A stretch of 64,000 bases of DNA from positions 62,001 through 126,000 of the forward strand of contig NZ_KQ465113.1 in NCBI RefSeq assembly GCF_001308875.1, written 5' to 3'. A program made the translations under genes and the position numbers. The notes below the pieces were generated by a model, which did no database searches, was not told the origin of the DNA, and worked only from the letters and a program-made list of their open reading frames with translations. This document shows positions 37,987-47,523 of the stretch, piece after piece; the first letter of the stretch is position 1; every line of letters begins with the position of its first letter. The DNA comes from Lysinibacillus sp. ZYM-1 (GTDB taxonomy: Bacteria; Bacillota; Bacilli; Bacillales_A; Planococcaceae).

Positions 37987-39597
37987 CTATTCTATTGTCA
38001 CTGTGCTTTTTTCTGCCTCTATATGGCGGCCTTTTTTTGTCACGTTTTGGTATTCAGCTAGACGAGCCGTTGTACGCCAATAATGGTAGACGAGTCGGTC
38101 AATCCATAATAGAGCCTCAACTTTCGATACTGCTGTCTCTAACTCTACCACATTTTCAACTGTATGCTCGAAATAAGCGTTTCGTTTATCACGTCGTACC
38201 GCCGCCATCTCAGAAGAAGTAACCTCAAGCAAGGTTGCGATCTCAGGAAGCCGCTCATCCTCATCAATGATCAATAGAACCTCTTGCAATACTTCCAGCC
38301 ACTTTTGCGTTAATGTTGCCTGTAATTGAAAGGCATTAGGATGTTGCTCACGTAAGGCCTTTGTCAAACGATATAAATGATCAATAGCATGCAAAAGTGC
38401 TATATGCTTATACCGTTCCTTTTGTGAAGAGGATTGTATGGCATCCATAAATAAACGTGTTTTTTCAATAGCGTCATCAATTTGAGCCAATTTACTGTCT
38501 ATTTCAGTTGTTCGTTTTTTTCCTTGAACAAGGGATATAAGAACAGTCGTTACTTCCTTTGTAATATCCTGTAAGGTATTAAAGGATACCTCAACAGCTA
38601 CACCAGGTAACTTGGTTACACTAACATCCAAATTACGTGTTAAATGATTACCCTTTTCAGGAATCATCTTTTCAATGGCCCTTGCAAAAGGACGAACAAA
38701 TGGCACAAAGAAAATCGCACCAATTACACTAAATAATGTATGAAAAACGGCGATGCCAAGTGTCTCATCAAAGCTACCGTTGAGGGACTTTGTGACAATT
38801 TCTGTTACCTTAAATATAAACGATGCACCTAGCGTCACAATAATAGCAGTCACTACATTAAACAGAACATGTGTCACAGCTGTTCGTTTTGCAGCTGTTG
38901 AGGCGCCGATTGCGGCAAATAATGCCGTAGCTGTAGTACCAATATTTTGCCCGATCACTAAATAGGCAGCCTGCTCAAAATCAATTGCACCTGCATATAA
39001 AGCGGTTAAAGTGGCAGCTATAGCTGCACTAGAAGCCTGCATAATTACCGTCATAATAAGGCCTAAAACAATTAAAATTAATTTACCACTAATTGAACCG
39101 GCATCGAATGAGTCAAATGGTATTTTATCTTGCACAGCTGCCATTCCACCCTGAAGGATATTAATGCCTAAAAATAATAAACCAAAGCCAGTAACAAGTC
39201 CTCCCACCGCTTTGTAATCACGAGGTGCAAGCAATTGCACAAAAACGCCAAGTGCAATAAAAGGTAGTGACATTGTTTGCATATTAATCTTGAAGCCGAT
39301 TAGTGAGATAATCCAACCAGTACTTGTACTTCCGATATTCGCACCAATAATAACTCCAATCGATTGTACAAATGTAAGTAGTCCGGCACTGACAAAACCA
39401 ATTGTTATCAACGTGGTGGCAGTGGAGGATTGGACAAGCATTGTCATGAATGTACCCGATAATACAGAGCTAATGGTTCCGCCTGTAAAACGATTCAGCC
39501 ATTTTTTCAAGGCATCTCCAGCCAATTCCTTTAAACCGTTCGTTAGCATCGTCATACCAAGTAAAAATAATCCAATGCCCCCTAGCACATTTATCAA
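37987..39597 (-). CDS. Na/Pi cotransporter family protein with PhoU-like C-terminus
   Basis: 536 residues. The membrane part has the two QSS-type repeats of the PNaS family (MLVQSSTATTLITIGF and VIMQASSAAIAATLTALYAG) and GANIGST/GQNIGTT repeats; the C-terminal about 150 residues form a PhoU-like helical regulatory domain. Likely sodium-driven phosphate movement. TTG start with GGGAG eight bases upstream. Confidence 0.9.
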   Translation of the reverse strand: MINVLGGIGLFLLGMTMLTNGLKELAGDALKKWLNRFTGGTISSVLSGTFMTMLVQSSTATTLITIGFVSAGLLTFVQSIGVIIGANIGSTSTGWIISLIGFKINMQTMSLPFIALGVFVQLLAPRDYKAVGGLVTGFGLLFLGINILQGGMAAVQDKIPFDSFDAGSISGKLILIVLGLIMTVIMQASSAAIAATLTALYAGAIDFEQAAYLVIGQNIGTTATALFAAIGASTAAKRTAVTHVLFNVVTAIIVTLGASFIFKVTEIVTKSLNGSFDETLGIAVFHTLFSVIGAIFFVPFVRPFARAIEKMIPEKGNHLTRNLDVSVTKLPGVAVEVSFNTLQDITKEVTTVLISLVQGKKRTTEIDSKLAQIDDAIEKTRLFMDAIQSSSQKERYKHIALLHAIDHLYRLTKALREQHPNAFQLQATLTQKWLEVLQEVLLIIDEDERLPEIATLLEVTSSEMAAVRRDKRNAYFEHTVENVVELETAVSKVEALLWIDRLVYHYWRTTARLAEYQNVTKKGRHIEAEKSTVTIE

Positions 39598-39809
39598 CCT
39601 ATCAACTCCCTACTAGATATAATTCTTTTATGAATAACTCTATTTCCAAGGCGTTTTATTCCTCAAACATTCTTAATAGTACCATTATTAATTTTGATAA
39701 AATAGGGATGTTTTCCTTTATCGAACAAAATCAACCATTATTTTACGAAAAACAATGTGACAAATTTTATGGTAGAATAGAATAAATAATTCTTTAGGAG
39801 ATTTTTAAA

Positions 39810-40433
39810 ATGACTTTAACAAAGCAAGAAGCAATACAAGCACTTAAAAAGAATAAGTTTATCGGTTTTACTATCACTACTGGCAATATTATTATGAAAA
39901 AGATGAATAAAACCGATTATAATATTTTTGTCTTTGAAGAAGGAAAAGAGAAACCATTACGTTATGTAGGTTCAATTATGAACGTTATGGCAACAATGAG
40001 CGATAAAGCATCTAATAAGGATTTTGTTATTGTAGAACAGTTACCATCACAAAATAACATTGCTGAAACTCAAGCATCTGAAAGTGAAGCAGCAGTAGAA
40101 GAAAAAGCTGCTCCATCGGCAGAAAAAGAAGATGTAGTAGTTGAAGGAGCAGAAGAAAGCCGTGCTATTGCAGGCTATGAAGATCTATATGAAATGACAA
40201 AAAGTGGTCGCATTATTACTGTACGTGAAAATCGTCCATTAGCTCGTTGTAATGATGAATATGGCTTCCATATTGCACGACTTACAAAAGACGGAAAAGC
40301 TTCTAGTCACAATGTCTTTGAGCTTTGGACGCAAACATTCCCTGAGCTTGAGCAAACTCAATTCAAGGGTGCTTTAAAAGCAAAATATGGGACAGGCTGT
40401 AAGCTAATCGATAAACCTGGTATCCATTTTTAA
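39810..40433 (+). CDS. Unknown protein with a NUMOD4-like motif
   Basis: 207 residues. N-terminal domain (1-75) of unknown family, an acidic linker rich in Glu and Ala (about 80-117), then IAGYEDLYEMTKSGRI (120-135), which resembles the NUMOD4 DNA-binding motif of phage and intron HNH endonucleases. No HNH nuclease follows. It may be a domesticated DNA-binding protein or a chance resemblance. Transcribed alone, between a divergent transporter and a convergent acyltransferase gene, and ended by a shared terminator. Confidence 0.65.
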   Translation: MTLTKQEAIQALKKNKFIGFTITTGNIIMKKMNKTDYNIFVFEEGKEKPLRYVGSIMNVMATMSDKASNKDFVIVEQLPSQNNIAETQASESEAAVEEKAAPSAEKEDVVVEGAEESRAIAGYEDLYEMTKSGRIITVRENRPLARCNDEYGFHIARLTKDGKASSHNVFELWTQTFPELEQTQFKGALKAKYGTGCKLIDKPGIHF

Positions 40434-40477
40434 TCTACCATAACCTGAAGTCTCGAAAAGCTTCGATTTTTAAATAA

Positions 40478-40508
40478 CAAACCCTCAGTTGGAAATGCTG
40501 AGGGTTTG
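40478..40508. terminator. Bidirectional rho-independent terminator
   Basis: Perfect 11-base arms CAAACCCTCAG / CTGAGGGTTTG between the convergent NUMOD4-like and CelD-type genes. Confidence 0.8.
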
Positions 40509-40512
40509 CTGT

Positions 40513-42126
40513 TTATAATTGATATACTTTTCGCCAATTGAACAACTTTACTATGTTAATTTGGGCCACTTTATGAAAACCTGCATGCACGAGTTTTCGT
40601 CTTCTTTGCCCCTCATACCATGGAACTAACGTACAAACGGTTCTCCCTTCACGCTGCACATCTACAACAATTTCCTTAAGTAGTTGGCTGTCATATTCCC
40701 TGATAAATGACATATTGGCAGATAGGTCATACGTATAGCCACTCTCTTCTTCATACGCTACTTGATCGTGCCTCCTATATACGATTTGATTGCCATCTCC
40801 AAAGAGTCGATATCCCTTATAAAAATGAGATATATAACTAGTTCGCTCATTCATCGTCATGATATTCTTCATTTGTAACTCTTGAAAGTTCACTTGTCCT
40901 TTAGCCTGTTTTTGCTCCGCGATATAAATGTCTATACTATGAAAAGTTAGTATTCGTTGAGGAACTCTTTTTATTGCTCGTAACCATCCTCTTGTACGGG
41001 CATGCTTTAAAAAATAAAGCAATTCTCCTAATCTGTCCCGCTTCAATTTCACGAGCTGGTGATTGTTTGTTAATTTACCTTTTATCCGATCTCGTAATAC
41101 CAGCCATGATCGAATAAAGCGCTCTGTGGTACCTTTCGTACTCATGACAAATTTTCGTGTAAAATCAATATGGGTATACCATTCAAACTTATACGGCTCA
41201 TAGCCACTCCCAAAATCATAGTAACGATAGCCTAAATCATGTGCTTTTAACATATTTTCCTTCTCTATCAAACGGCCTGGGCCAAACCTATTGAAATCAG
41301 GCTCATGTCCCATTGCCTGACAAAAATTACGATCTCTACAGCATAGATCAATCGTAAAACCAATCCAATACCCTTCAAATTGCAAGCTATCAACCTCTAC
41401 TCTAAATGCCTTATTTGAGGCATTGGCCAAACGTTCATAAAACAAGCGAGTCTGAGTTTCTGTAAAACCACTTTTATCAATTTTCTTGCGCCATCTTCGT
41501 GTAAATAACGTAAACATTTCATGGAAATGACTAACATCAACGCCCTGAAAGTCTACGCGACCAAGTAATTTTAATTTTTTTTCAAGACGTTTTATACTTT
41601 TAAATTTCTTGCGATGCTGTTTCAAAAAATCTTCAAGTGTAATCGATTGAAAATCTATATATGACGTTACAGTTCGAAATATAGAATAAGGCATCTGGTA
41701 TTCTATCGCATATTTTTCAAGCTCTTGAGAAGTAGCTTTACTTTCTAATAACCCATGAAGCACTATCAAATAACGCTTATATTTTTGTGTGAATACCTTC
41801 AATATATAATCCACAGCGCGATCTAGCCATTGCTTCTCTGCTATAACTTCCATATAAGTAGCATATCCTTGTCCTAAAAAACCAAAGTGATGGACCTTAC
41901 CAAATCGCACTGAATGAACCAACGGAAAAAAAGCCACTGCCATACCTTGATGTTCGACTACATATATTTCTACATTGTCATGTATACCAAGCGTTGTCCA
42001 CCATGTCATTACCCATTCGTATTCAATAAAAGGATTATTATTCATTTCTCGTTCAAGTATGCCTGACCAAGTACTTCGATAGGGCTCTAACGCTTCCATT
42101 GTAGTGATTATTTTGTAAGCTAACAA
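40513..42126 (-). CDS. CelD/BcsL-type acetyltransferase-like protein (copy 2)
   Basis: 537 residues, paralog of the protein at 33873-35546: shared NNNPFIEYEWVMTWW pattern, LHGLLESKA, RRWRKKIDKSGF and GSGYEPYKFEW, and a similar variable C-terminal part. Probably modifies a surface polysaccharide. It is a single-gene unit, 5 kb from operon C, with a TTG start and a distant GGAG site; another start is possible. Terminators flank it on both sides. Confidence 0.75.
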   Translation of the reverse strand: MLAYKIITTMEALEPYRSTWSGILEREMNNNPFIEYEWVMTWWTTLGIHDNVEIYVVEHQGMAVAFFPLVHSVRFGKVHHFGFLGQGYATYMEVIAEKQWLDRAVDYILKVFTQKYKRYLIVLHGLLESKATSQELEKYAIEYQMPYSIFRTVTSYIDFQSITLEDFLKQHRKKFKSIKRLEKKLKLLGRVDFQGVDVSHFHEMFTLFTRRWRKKIDKSGFTETQTRLFYERLANASNKAFRVEVDSLQFEGYWIGFTIDLCCRDRNFCQAMGHEPDFNRFGPGRLIEKENMLKAHDLGYRYYDFGSGYEPYKFEWYTHIDFTRKFVMSTKGTTERFIRSWLVLRDRIKGKLTNNHQLVKLKRDRLGELLYFLKHARTRGWLRAIKRVPQRILTFHSIDIYIAEQKQAKGQVNFQELQMKNIMTMNERTSYISHFYKGYRLFGDGNQIVYRRHDQVAYEEESGYTYDLSANMSFIREYDSQLLKEIVVDVQREGRTVCTLVPWYEGQRRRKLVHAGFHKVAQINIVKLFNWRKVYQL

Positions 42127-42215
42127 CGCACTTAATCGCTCCCTTTTCCGTTATCGTCACCCTACATTTAGTAGCCACTATATTCCTAGCAAAAAAGTAT
42201 TAGAACAAGCAACGT

Positions 42216-42251
42216 AAAACCCTCCTCATTCAAATTAAATAGGGAGGGTTT
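42216..42251 (-). terminator. Rho-independent terminator after the KstD-like gene
   Basis: Stem AAACCCTCC / GGAGGGTTT with a short T-run on the minus strand. Confidence 0.72.
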
Positions 42252-42259
42252 AGTCAACC

Positions 42260-43948
42260 TTATACCTTTATAAGTGGTGCCTCTACTATTGTCACTGCAT
42301 TGGCCATATGTGTAGCCGCCACATAGCTAAGTGTCATTCCAGGTCCAATGGTTGCGCCTGGGCCAGGATATGTTTCCCCCATAATAGACGCTGAGCAATT
42401 ACCTGATGCATACAATCCTTCTATTGGTTGGCCATCCTCTTTCATAACACGAGCAAATTCATCCACCACTAAACCACCCTTTGTGCCGATATCGCCAGGA
42501 TAAAGACGCAATGCATAGAATGGAGCTTTCTTTAATTCTGCTAAATTTGGATTTGGTAGTGTCGGGTCCCCGTAGTAATTATCGTAAGCACTATCGCCCC
42601 GATAAAAATCATCATCATGACCATTCTGTGCAAAGGTGTTAAATCGATTTACCGTCTCCTCTAAGCTTTCAGGTAGCACATCCATTAGTCTCGCAAGCTC
42701 GTCAATCGTCTCGGCACTTTTCACGATTCCATGATCATACCAGCTTTTCGGAAACGCTTGTCCCGGGAACAGCCCCGTAAAAATATAACGGCTTTTAGCA
42801 GATGCATCAATAAGTATCCAGGAAGGAACAGCATGCTTTGTCGCCGCTTGATGCTTGTACATGGTATCTACAAACTCATGATAAGGTGCCGCTTCATTGA
42901 CAAAACGTTGCCCTGCACTGTCTACAACAATCATATTGGGAACGCCCCGATCTGCTACAAGGAAGAATGGTTGTCCTTGTGGATCAATAACAGAAGGTGC
43001 TCCCCACACCTTATCCATTAAATCGAGCGTAGCACCAATTTTCACACCGGGTTCAATGATGTCCCCCGTTTGCCCCTCAGGAGAAGAAGTCCATGCAACA
43101 TTAGTTGGCGCTGGCAGATATTTTTCACGCAGTGCCTGATTATGTGAAAACCCACCTGATGACAGTACAACGCCCCTCTTTGCACCTATCCGTAGCTCTT
43201 GTCCATCACGTTCTATCACAACCCCTACCACTCTTTCATTGTCCATAATGAAATCTTTAAAAGTCGTCGATAACCAAAGCTCTCCATTTGCTTCGGCAAG
43301 TGATAATCGTAAACGTGCTACTAATGCCTCACCTAACGCTACTGGCTCGCTCTTTGTTACCTTTGATTTTACTAAACGCATCCCTAATTTCAGCGCGGTC
43401 GTTTTTCCTTTTAACGTCCTTGTAATCATATTGACCTTATGAAACTCGTAACTATTCATCGTAAAGCCTTTTGTTGATAGAGTAGAACGACGCATGTTAT
43501 TCGCTAATGAGCCCATTTTCGTTAAATCGAAAATAAGTGGTTCAATGGAACGTCCCTGCGACAAGCCACCTAATTTTTCAGGATAATAATCGGAATAGCC
43601 TTTCGCATATTGGAAGCGCATATGGTTCGTTTTATTGTATAAAAAACGTAACATTTCTGGTCCTCTCGTAATATAAGCTTCCTTTAAAGCTTCTGGCACA
43701 CGATCACCAATTGTAGAATCTAAATATTGGCGTGCAAGTTCATGTGTATCTGGTACACCTGCACCTTTAATAACATGATTATTGGGAATCCATAAGGCAC
43801 CACCAGAAATTGCAGAAGCACCACCGTAACGATCTGTTTTTTCAATCACTAATGATTTCAAACCTTGTAATTTTGCTGTTAAACCTGCTGTCAATCCCGC
43901 TGCTCCAGAGCCTACTACAACCACATCAAAACTTGCATCCCACTTCAT
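42260..43948 (-). CDS. FAD-dependent oxidoreductase, 3-ketosteroid dehydrogenase/fumarate reductase type
   Basis: 562-residue flavoprotein. N-terminal FAD motif VVVGSGAAGLTAGLTA and ATP-type tail, internal GGASAISGGALWIP, VLSSGGFSHN, and C-terminal YPGPGATIGPGMTLSYVA. Overall pattern is that of FAD_binding_2 enzymes such as KstD and related alkene reductases/dehydrogenases. Substrate is unknown; no steroid cluster is in the window. GGGAGGAA precedes ATG 43948. Single gene ended by a terminator. Confidence 0.83.
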   Translation of the reverse strand: MKWDASFDVVVVGSGAAGLTAGLTAKLQGLKSLVIEKTDRYGGASAISGGALWIPNNHVIKGAGVPDTHELARQYLDSTIGDRVPEALKEAYITRGPEMLRFLYNKTNHMRFQYAKGYSDYYPEKLGGLSQGRSIEPLIFDLTKMGSLANNMRRSTLSTKGFTMNSYEFHKVNMITRTLKGKTTALKLGMRLVKSKVTKSEPVALGEALVARLRLSLAEANGELWLSTTFKDFIMDNERVVGVVIERDGQELRIGAKRGVVLSSGGFSHNQALREKYLPAPTNVAWTSSPEGQTGDIIEPGVKIGATLDLMDKVWGAPSVIDPQGQPFFLVADRGVPNMIVVDSAGQRFVNEAAPYHEFVDTMYKHQAATKHAVPSWILIDASAKSRYIFTGLFPGQAFPKSWYDHGIVKSAETIDELARLMDVLPESLEETVNRFNTFAQNGHDDDFYRGDSAYDNYYGDPTLPNPNLAELKKAPFYALRLYPGDIGTKGGLVVDEFARVMKEDGQPIEGLYASGNCSASIMGETYPGPGATIGPGMTLSYVAATHMANAVTIVEAPLIKV

Positions 43949-44180
43949 TCAACTATTCCTCCCTTATGAGCTAAATCGATGAATATGATCTTACTATTAA
44001 AAAGTATAGAATTAAACTAATATTCAGTCAATTTAATAAGTTCGCCATTTTCCTACATTATGAAGGAGTTCTCCTCTTTCAAGAAAGTCTGCTACAAGCA
44101 TATTCAACTTTACTTAGCATATATTTGGAAAAATGACTTTAAGTTTATGATGAGGCGGGGGAATTTTACAGGTGAGTGCA

Positions 44181-44867
44181 ATGATACTTGGTGGATTTCT
44201 ATTTTTCAGTGTGAGTATGGGGGGCGCTATTGCCTGGGTTTTCTCTAAGCTATTTCAACATACTACTCAGGGGTTATCATTATTATGCGGGGGTTTTTTG
44301 TTAGGCTTACTGGTGTTAGATATCATCCCCTCTTCCTTTCAAATCTATCAATCATTTGGTATTTTACTTGGTATATTTATTGGCTACTTCATTTTTCAAC
44401 TATTAGACAGTTTATTTCATGCTTCTCATGCACAAAATCCCTCTGTCTCTTTACTGACCCTTGCCATGATTATCCACACAATACCTATTAGTCTCACTGT
44501 CGGAAATTTACTAGGAAATGCAGCATTAAGTATTTCTCTCACAGCCTCCATTATTCTTCATCATGTTCCAGAAGGCTTTGCTTTATCTACCGCACTCATT
44601 TCCCAAGGTGAAAGGTTATGGAGAGTTTTCTTTTACTTCTTTATTTTTTCCATTTTCTTTAGTATTTTTATCTGGGTTGGTCAATATTGGACATTAACAG
44701 AAAAGGCACAAGGCATCCTAATGGGAATTTCAATAGGGTTAATTGCCACAGCCAGCATTTCTGAATTCATTTTGCATCACGTGCGAACAGTCTCCTTTAG
44801 AACATTTTTTATGTTTCTCTTTTTGGGCTATATGCTAAGCTATATCTTCCATAGATTAATTGAGTAG
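44181..44867 (+). CDS. ZIP-family metal transporter
   Basis: About 228 residues, roughly eight membrane helices, with the ZIP metal motifs HTIPISLTVGN and HHVPEGFALS in consecutive helices. Likely imports zinc, iron or manganese. ATG 44181 has AGGTGAG five bases upstream and is preferred over GTG 44172. Divergent from the KstD-like gene and convergent with the SLH gene. Confidence 0.82.
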   Translation: MILGGFLFFSVSMGGAIAWVFSKLFQHTTQGLSLLCGGFLLGLLVLDIIPSSFQIYQSFGILLGIFIGYFIFQLLDSLFHASHAQNPSVSLLTLAMIIHTIPISLTVGNLLGNAALSISLTASIILHHVPEGFALSTALISQGERLWRVFFYFFIFSIFFSIFIWVGQYWTLTEKAQGILMGISIGLIATASISEFILHHVRTVSFRTFFMFLFLGYMLSYIFHRLIE

Positions 44868-44872
44868 ATGAT

Positions 44873-44912
44873 AAAAAAGGCAATCCACCATCATCAAGTG
44901 GATTGCCTTTTA
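44873..44912. terminator. Bidirectional rho-independent terminator
   Basis: Stem AAAAGGCAATCCAC / GTGGATTGCCTTTT between the convergent ZIP and SLH genes; T-runs on both strands. Confidence 0.9.
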
Positions 44913-44915
44913 TGT

Positions 44916-45977
44916 TTATTCTTCCTCACTTAATTTCATTAAAGTAAGTGTGAGAATTTTAGAAACCTCTGCACGAGTAAGATTTCCTTTTGGATTAAAC
45001 TTCCCATTCGTACCATTTAAAATGCCAAACTGCTGCAATAAACCAATAGCTTCTACTGTTTCCTTGCGCATCTGATTTTTATCTGTAAATGTGTTGTTTT
45101 TGCTTACTTGAGAGACATCCACTTCCATAGCTTGTAAATACATTGCCGTCACGTATGCCATTTCTTCACGTGTAACAGGTTTTTTGGGCTCAAATTTTTT
45201 TCCATCAAAAATATCAATCAAGCCATACCCTTCTAAAATAGCTACTTCCTTTGCACCCCAGAAACCATTGAGGTCCGTATAAGTAGCTGGTCCTTCAAAA
45301 TCTTCATTTACATCTAAGCCTGATGCTCTGAAAATAATAGCTGCCAATTCTCCACGAGTAACTTGCCCATTTGGATTAAAAGTAGTGGCAGATGTGCCAT
45401 TAATAATATCTGTTTGATATAACAATTGAATATAGCTTTCAGCCCAATGTCCAATTACATCTTTGAAGTACCCACCTGGTTTTAACGCCACATCTGCACG
45501 AGCAAATACTAGTAACATACCATTTAAATCTTCCGCACTAACAACTTCCCATTTGCCAGCCGTATAGATTTCACACTTAAAGGTATTGCCAGTTTGCGTA
45601 ATTTTAATTTGAAAAGCATTACCGAATAACTTCTTTAGTTCTTCATAGCTTTCCTTAAACTCTTTTTCTCCCTCCGGATAAAGGTTCGTATCATCTGTGT
45701 AGGATTGGAGGATCGCCTCTAATGAAACTTTTACTGTTATACTATTATTCGTAGTAACAATTGTAACCTCACTATCTTCAAAGCCTATTTTAGATAGCAA
45801 TAACATTTTATAGATATCTTGATAGGTCATTCCTTGTAATTGACTAGTAGCTGCAACAGCCTGATTTGGATGCATAATACTTGCAACATCTACCGCTTCC
45901 TGTGCATGTGCCTGCCCACCAAATCCTCCTGTAAAACATGCAATACTTAGTGCACTTGTTAATAGAATTTTCTTCAT
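44916..45977 (-). CDS. S-layer homology (SLH) domain surface protein
   Basis: 353 residues: signal peptide cleaved after AHA (about 25), an N-terminal domain of unknown function (about 35-165), then three SLH repeats (FKDVIGHWAESYI, YTDLNGFWGAKEV and NTFTDKNQMRKETVEAI with TRGELAAI, TREEMAYV and TRAEVSKI segments) that attach it to pyruvylated cell-wall polymers. GGAGGAAG precedes the ATG. Cargo function unknown. Confidence 0.88.
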   Translation of the reverse strand: MKKILLTSALSIACFTGGFGGQAHAQEAVDVASIMHPNQAVAATSQLQGMTYQDIYKMLLLSKIGFEDSEVTIVTTNNSITVKVSLEAILQSYTDDTNLYPEGEKEFKESYEELKKLFGNAFQIKITQTGNTFKCEIYTAGKWEVVSAEDLNGMLLVFARADVALKPGGYFKDVIGHWAESYIQLLYQTDIINGTSATTFNPNGQVTRGELAAIIFRASGLDVNEDFEGPATYTDLNGFWGAKEVAILEGYGLIDIFDGKKFEPKKPVTREEMAYVTAMYLQAMEVDVSQVSKNNTFTDKNQMRKETVEAIGLLQQFGILNGTNGKFNPKGNLTRAEVSKILTLTLMKLSEEE

Positions 45978-46374
45978 TTTTCTTCCTCCTTTGATTCATA
46001 GAATCAGTGTACTAAATCAATAGTTTATAAATCTATTAAAAAATGTAAATTATACAATAATTATATAAAAGACCTATTTTTATCACATTAGAATATAACT
46101 ACTTCCATTTTTTACTTGAATCGAAATTAAAGAAGAAACAAGGTAAAACAAGGACAGACTAGTTGCTATTCTTTTTTATTTCAGAGGTTTTGTTATATTG
46201 GATATTCGGTACATAAATGAAGAGGAGTAACACATAAAACTTTATATCGTTATAATGATAGAGGCTATCATTTGATTTTCATTCAGCGAAAGAAGTAGTA
46301 TGTAATTGTAACGAAGGATTTTTTACATATCCACACTATTATTTCAATGTAACAATTTCAAAGGAGGAATTTCA
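45978..46374. other. Divergent intergenic region, SLH gene and 3-hydroxyacyl-CoA dehydrogenase gene
   Basis: 397 AT-rich bases containing both promoters. I see no small gene, riboswitch or convincing operator. A GGAGGAAT ribosome site precedes 46375. Confidence 0.5.
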
Positions 46375-47274
46375 ATGAATTATCAAAACATTACGGTCGC
46401 AGGTAGCGGTGTCCTAGGAAGTCAAATTGCTTATCAATCTGCTTTTAAAGGTTTCCAAGTAACGATTTACGACATTAATGACGAGGCGTTGAAAAATGCA
46501 CAGGATCGTATCACAAAATTGAAACCACTTTACCAACAAGACTTAGGAGCTACACAAGAAGAAGTGGATGCTGCCTATGCTCGACTAACATTTAAAAGTG
46601 ACTTAGCACAAGCTGTTGCCAATGCTGATCTTGTAATTGAAGCAATCCCTGAAGTTGTCCAAATTAAAACAGAATTTTATACGAACCTTGGCAAAGTAGC
46701 TCCTGCAAAAACAATCTTTGCGACGAACTCATCTACTTTATTGCCAAGCCAATTCGCAGAAGCAACTGGCCGTCCTGAGAAGTTTTTAGCGCTACACTTT
46801 GCGAATACAATTTGGAAAAACAACACAGCAGAAATTATGAAGCACCCTGGCACAGATATGAAAGTATTTGATGAGGTTGTTGAATTTGCACGAGCAATCG
46901 GCATGGTACCACTACCATTATATAAAGAACAACCTGGCTATATTTTAAATTCATTACTAGTACCATTCTTAGATGCAGCCGAATCATTATTAGTAAAAGA
47001 AGTGGCTGATCCGGAAACAATCGATAAAACATGGATGATTGGTACTGGCGCTCCACTTGGTCCATTCGCCATCTTAGACATCGTTGGCATCAACACTGCC
47101 TATAACATTGTTGAAGCAAAAGCAACGGCTACTGGTGATGAAAACATGAAAAAACTAGCCAACCTATTGAAAACAGAGTACATCGAAAAAGGTAAACTCG
47201 GTCGTGCAACAGGTGAAGGCTTCTACACATACCCAAATCCAAACTTTGCAAAACCAGATTTCTTAAAAGGCTGA
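46375..47274 (+). CDS. 3-hydroxyacyl-CoA dehydrogenase family protein
   Basis: 299 residues, NAD-binding Rossmann start VAGSGVLGSQIAYQSAFKG, NSSTLLPS and HFANTIWKN in place of the usual HFFNP, then the C-terminal dimer domain (GTGAPLGPFAILDIVG). Resembles 3-hydroxybutyryl-CoA dehydrogenases but the altered HFANT motif suggests a divergent substrate. Monocistronic with a strong terminator. Confidence 0.85.
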   Translation: MNYQNITVAGSGVLGSQIAYQSAFKGFQVTIYDINDEALKNAQDRITKLKPLYQQDLGATQEEVDAAYARLTFKSDLAQAVANADLVIEAIPEVVQIKTEFYTNLGKVAPAKTIFATNSSTLLPSQFAEATGRPEKFLALHFANTIWKNNTAEIMKHPGTDMKVFDEVVEFARAIGMVPLPLYKEQPGYILNSLLVPFLDAAESLLVKEVADPETIDKTWMIGTGAPLGPFAILDIVGINTAYNIVEAKATATGDENMKKLANLLKTEYIEKGKLGRATGEGFYTYPNPNFAKPDFLKG

Positions 47275-47280
47275 TCAGAG

Positions 47281-47319
47281 AGAGCAATTGTCCACAATCA
47301 AGGACAATTGCTCTTTTTT
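47281..47319. terminator. Rho-independent terminator
   Basis: Perfect 13-base stem AGAGCAATTGTCC / GGACAATTGCTCT with T-run, between the convergent dehydrogenase and rsoA-like genes. Confidence 0.92.
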
Positions 47320-47323
47320 AGGC

Positions 47324-47521
47324 TCATGTGAAGAAATCCCAAAAACTAGGGGTATTTATAAATTCCTGCGTTGCAAGTTTTTCAATAATTTTTAATTTAA
47401 TCTCCTGTTCCAAATCTTCTCTTTCCTGATAGCTTGTTTGATGGAGACATTGTTTAATTTTTGGAGAGAAGTTCTCGATAAATAGTAGTGACTCCTCATT
47501 GTAGTTATTTTCCCTTTCCAT
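47324..47521 (-). CDS. rsoA: RsoA-like co-sigma factor (sigma region 2-like)
   Basis: 65-residue helical protein. The segment YQEREDLEQEIKLKIIEKL resembles sigma region 2.1 and the Bacillus subtilis RsoA (YvrHa), which pairs with SigO so that two polypeptides together act as one sigma factor. It starts two bases after the sigO-like stop with GAGGAGG inside the upstream gene, so translation is coupled. Short; assigned mostly from context and pattern. Confidence 0.7.
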   Translation of the reverse strand: MERENNYNEESLLFIENFSPKIKQCLHQTSYQEREDLEQEIKLKIIEKLATQEFINTPSFWDFFT

Positions 47522-47523
47522 AC

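Noticed and set aside
44060-44248. 62-residue plus-strand open frame before the ZIP gene
   Set aside because: Overlaps the ZIP start in another frame, no ribosome site and no recognisable sequence.
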